Source: Voacanga thouarsii (taxonomy: Eukaryota > Streptophyta > Magnoliopsida > Gentianales > Apocynaceae). From it: a DNA stretch of 64,000 nt. Both the position numbers and the translations under genes were made by a program. The stretch covers positions 4,131,228 to 4,195,227 of the forward strand of contig JANUWF010003367.1 in the NCBI GenBank assembly GCA_026120185.1, written 5' to 3'. Of the stretch, positions 61,333-64,000 are shown piece after piece (position 1 is the stretch's first letter; each line of letters begins with the position of its first letter). The notes under the pieces are model-generated. The model did not search any database. It saw only the letters and a list, made by a program, of their open reading frames with translations, and was not told where the DNA came from.

Positions 61333-63468
61333 AGAAGATGAGAAGGAAATATGAGTAGCTCCCTCGTTTTTCACTTTAGTAATTGGCGTTCTTGGGGTTT
61401 CTATGGTGATTGGTTCTAGATTTCTGTTATACAGCTAAGCCCTCTGGGCTTTTTACATGACTATTACGAGGCATGAAATTGTCACATATACTATTTTCTA
61501 GTTTTTGTCATGGCCTAATAGGGTGCTTGTGAAAATTTGTGGAATTACCAACGGTTAGCTTTCAATTAATGGTCTTCAGTTCAAGTTCTTGTTCTCTCTT
61601 CTTCCAATTAATCCACCCCCCCCCCCCCAAGTTCTTGAGAATTCTCAGTTATATTTCTCTTCCAAATTGAACTATTATCATGTTATGACTTTCTTCCAAT
61701 TTCAATTTTCAGTTGCTATCGCATACAATATGTTTGGTTTCCCAAAGGAATGATGGTCGTATAATTATTACAGTATAAGATAGGATATGGATTTCACGAA
61801 TAATGGAGCCACTATCATTTCTTCTATCTTATTGTTTTAATAGTATAGATTATTACCCTATATTTAGCACTAAAGTGGGGAAAAGGAAAAGGGTAGACCG
61901 CTGTGGTATTGGTTTCTTTTACTAACACAGAGTGGAACATACTTAAATTATGCTTGAGCAAACAGAAGCCACCATATAATTAACATGCTTCTTATTATGG
62001 ATGAGGCCAGCAAATACAAAATGTTACTTCAACTATTATCATTTTTTTTAAAAAAATATCTCGCTAATATAAAAGTTCGACAATAATAGGTAATAGATTC
62101 AAAATATTATTTGTATAGATCAATTTAAACGTGTAAAGGAATTGTCTTGCAAGTGGATAAGAATCTTGCCTCATGGGATTTGATCATGGTTGGTTAAGTT
62201 GTTAGTAGGTTTCTTGATCTGGTAAATTGATGAGAGCGATGGAGGCAAGAGCTCAAAAATGGGACGGTATGGGTTGGGACTGCCCCATTAGATTCGACCA
62301 CATCTACTATTTCACATATTGCCTCCCTGCATAGTTTGCTGCGAACCAAATGGGGCCGGACTCCCGGCCCAACGAGGTAATCCCACACCCCTGGAATCTC
62401 CAAAAAGAGTAGGCCGAGTTTGCATAGAACTGTGGGCTATAAGTGTAGCGTAGGCAAACGATCCAATTGATTGGTGATTTCACCAAAAATGAAAATTAGC
62501 CCAAAGATAAAGCCCAAGATATGGTTGTGGTACTATTTCAGTTTTTGTATTGCAGAAATAATTTGGGGGCCAAGCAGATTGATTTTTAGGAATCCAGCCC
62601 ATTAAAATCAGTTACTAGAAGTTTGATTCGTTTCTTGATGTATCAATAATTTTTAATACATATATACATATATAAAGAATCATAAAATATATATCTTTCT
62701 CTCAAAAGTCAAAAGAAATAAATAACAAATCTTATATGTATAGTACCAATATATATCTTAGGAAAAATTATTCTATTAATTCTCTAATTATTAGTTTGTC
62801 TAACTTTTATCTTTCAATTAAAAAAAGTGTAAAATAACTTCTCGAACTTTCTACTCATCCAAATCTTATCCTTTCATCAATTGACCTCTTATCCATAAAG
62901 AATTGTCTTTTTACTATTCATCCTCTTCTTCCCAAAGCTTTATCTTTATTTTATTCATTTTCTTTTACCTTCTTCCTAGATCTTATCTTCTTCTTCCCAA
63001 ATTATATTCTTTATATATTATCTTATCGTTATCTTTTATCTTATTATCTTATCTTTTTCTTTTCTTCTTCCTCTTTTCTAGTTTTCCATCTCTTCTCTTC
63101 CTCTTCCTCGTCGCTACAAATATTATCACAAGCGAGAAGTCATTGAAAAGGTGTGGTCCTAGTGCCACGCCAAAACCAATAGGTGTTACAAATCTTGATG
63201 GTAGAGGAAAGAAATATTCCGGCAAAGATAGTTGCCGAAATAAGAGCCATGACAAGTGAACGAGGAGGAGCCTAATCGGGAGAGACTGGTGGATTTTCTG
63301 GTACTCTTTATACTAGAACTCGATGTCTCTAGTGTATCTGTTCTTCTATTTTTGAAGTTGGATACCTTTTTGGGTTGATATTAGGGTTTTTGATGTTACC
63401 GAAGATTACCCAGTTGAACCGATGGCAACTCAATTATAGGAAGATTGGGTTAATTTTGGATTTGATTT
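61333..63468. other. Intergenic, no gene seen
   Basis: 3' UTR of the membrane-protein gene at first, a C run (61615-61628), AT-rich DNA, a more GC-rich stretch at 62180-62410 with a 69-codon minus-strand frame of no recognisable family, and a CT-rich stretch at 62880-63120 that yields a low-complexity hydrophobic frame. Confidence 0.45.
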
Positions 63469-64000
63469 TGTTAGAATATATGCCCTCTAAACTAATTTTT
63501 TTATGTAAATTATTAATAAAAGAATTTATTCTCAAAATTTATTTATGAATTTACATTTTATTTGTACACAATTTTCATTTAAAAATGACCGATTGTGTTT
63601 AAATAATTGATCCATGTGAATGGTGGTCTTTCACAGTAGGATATGGATCACGAGTTACTTAACACATAAATGTTTGTTCTTAACCGATTGATAAGAATGA
63701 AAATCTCATCATGTATAGGTTATTGTGTTATGAATTTCAAATGAAGAATATCTTACTTTTAGCCAGTGAGTAGTCCACTCACTTCATAACATGAGCATAT
63801 TTCGAATACGTAAAACATGTCTTGTAATAGTGATTTCTAAAAGTATTATTTAGAAGAAACTCAGACTATTACTACTACAGCGTGAACTAATACTCTACCG
63901 CTTGAATATAAGTTGGTGGTTTGACGAAGTTAGAAGCATATACTTTGATATATTGTAATTGAGATTCTTTTGTAGAGCCGATATACTTGTATATTAGATA
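63469..64000 (+). repeat. Possible LTR start of another retroelement, cut by window edge
   Basis: Begins TGTTAGAATATATGCCCTCT, a start typical of a class of plant LTRs, and runs to the window end without coding features. The second LTR or internal region would lie to the right. This rests on the terminal sequence style only. Confidence 0.35.

Noticed and set aside
62194..62403. 69-codon minus-strand frame in a GC-richer patch
   Set aside because: No recognisable family, no flanking exon signals; may be a chance frame.
62903..63259. 118-codon hydrophobic open frame
   Set aside because: It translates a CT-rich low-complexity stretch (poly Ser/Phe/Leu), has no domain and overlaps another open frame on the opposite strand.

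Overview
The window is nuclear DNA of a flowering plant, most likely a eudicot. The genes have short exons with GT-AG introns and AT-rich introns and intergenic DNA. The families are plant families: beta-carbonic anhydrase, a chloroplast-targeted alkenal/one oxidoreductase, DUF220, plant-type three-domain nucleoredoxin, GH17 glucanase and a plant OB-fold protein. The repeats are plant Ty1/copia, Ty3/gypsy chromovirus and Stowaway-like elements. The species cannot be named from the sequence.

Layout. 1-2752 is the 3' end of a Ty1/copia element (end of integrase, RT, RNase H, 3' LTR). 4205-4436 holds two exon-like open frames of unknown identity. 5264-7167 (minus) is an intact two-exon OB-fold gene. 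8063-13600 is a full-length but dead second copy of the first Copia family. 14413-15053 and 15679-15810 are terminal-inverted-repeat elements. 16020-21595 is an unrelated, heavily mutated Copia element. 21600-26650 is gene-poor and carries Stowaway-type MITEs and an interleaved inverted repeat at 25246-26075. 26661-30509 (plus) is a beta-carbonic anhydrase gene. 31054-31626 is a MITE inside a MITE. 32777-35403 (minus) is an AOR-type oxidoreductase. 35664-41263 (minus) is a Ty3/gypsy chromovirus-like element whose 3' LTR ends about 260 bp upstream of the AOR start. 41542-43995 (minus) is a DUF220/START-like gene. 46170-48349 and 50826-53680 (both minus) are tandem nucleoredoxin genes. 54541-55533 is a cluster of MITEs and AT-rich repeats. 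56427-57599 (minus) is a GH17 beta-1,3-glucanase. 59895-60822 (minus) is a broken reading frame of unknown family. 60910-61332 (plus) is a small single-pass membrane protein. From 63469 to the edge there is LTR-like sequence.

The genes are independent plant transcription units, not an operon. Two functional threads run through them: redox and detoxification (two nucleoredoxins, AOR) and CO2/bicarbonate chemistry (carbonic anhydrase). From memory, the order OB-fold / beta-CA / AOR / DUF220 resembles a region of Arabidopsis chromosome 1, which suggests conserved microsynteny expanded by transposon insertion.

I found no convincing new molecular system. The observations most worth checking are the gypsy 3' LTR placed as a possible promoter for AOR, the tandem nucleoredoxins whose central thioredoxin domains lost the CxxC motif in different ways, the interleaved inverted repeat, the nested MITEs with clear target duplications, the uORF abutting the DUF220 start, and the 200-codon frame at 60220-60822 broken only by two TAG codons. 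All splice junctions were placed by eye.
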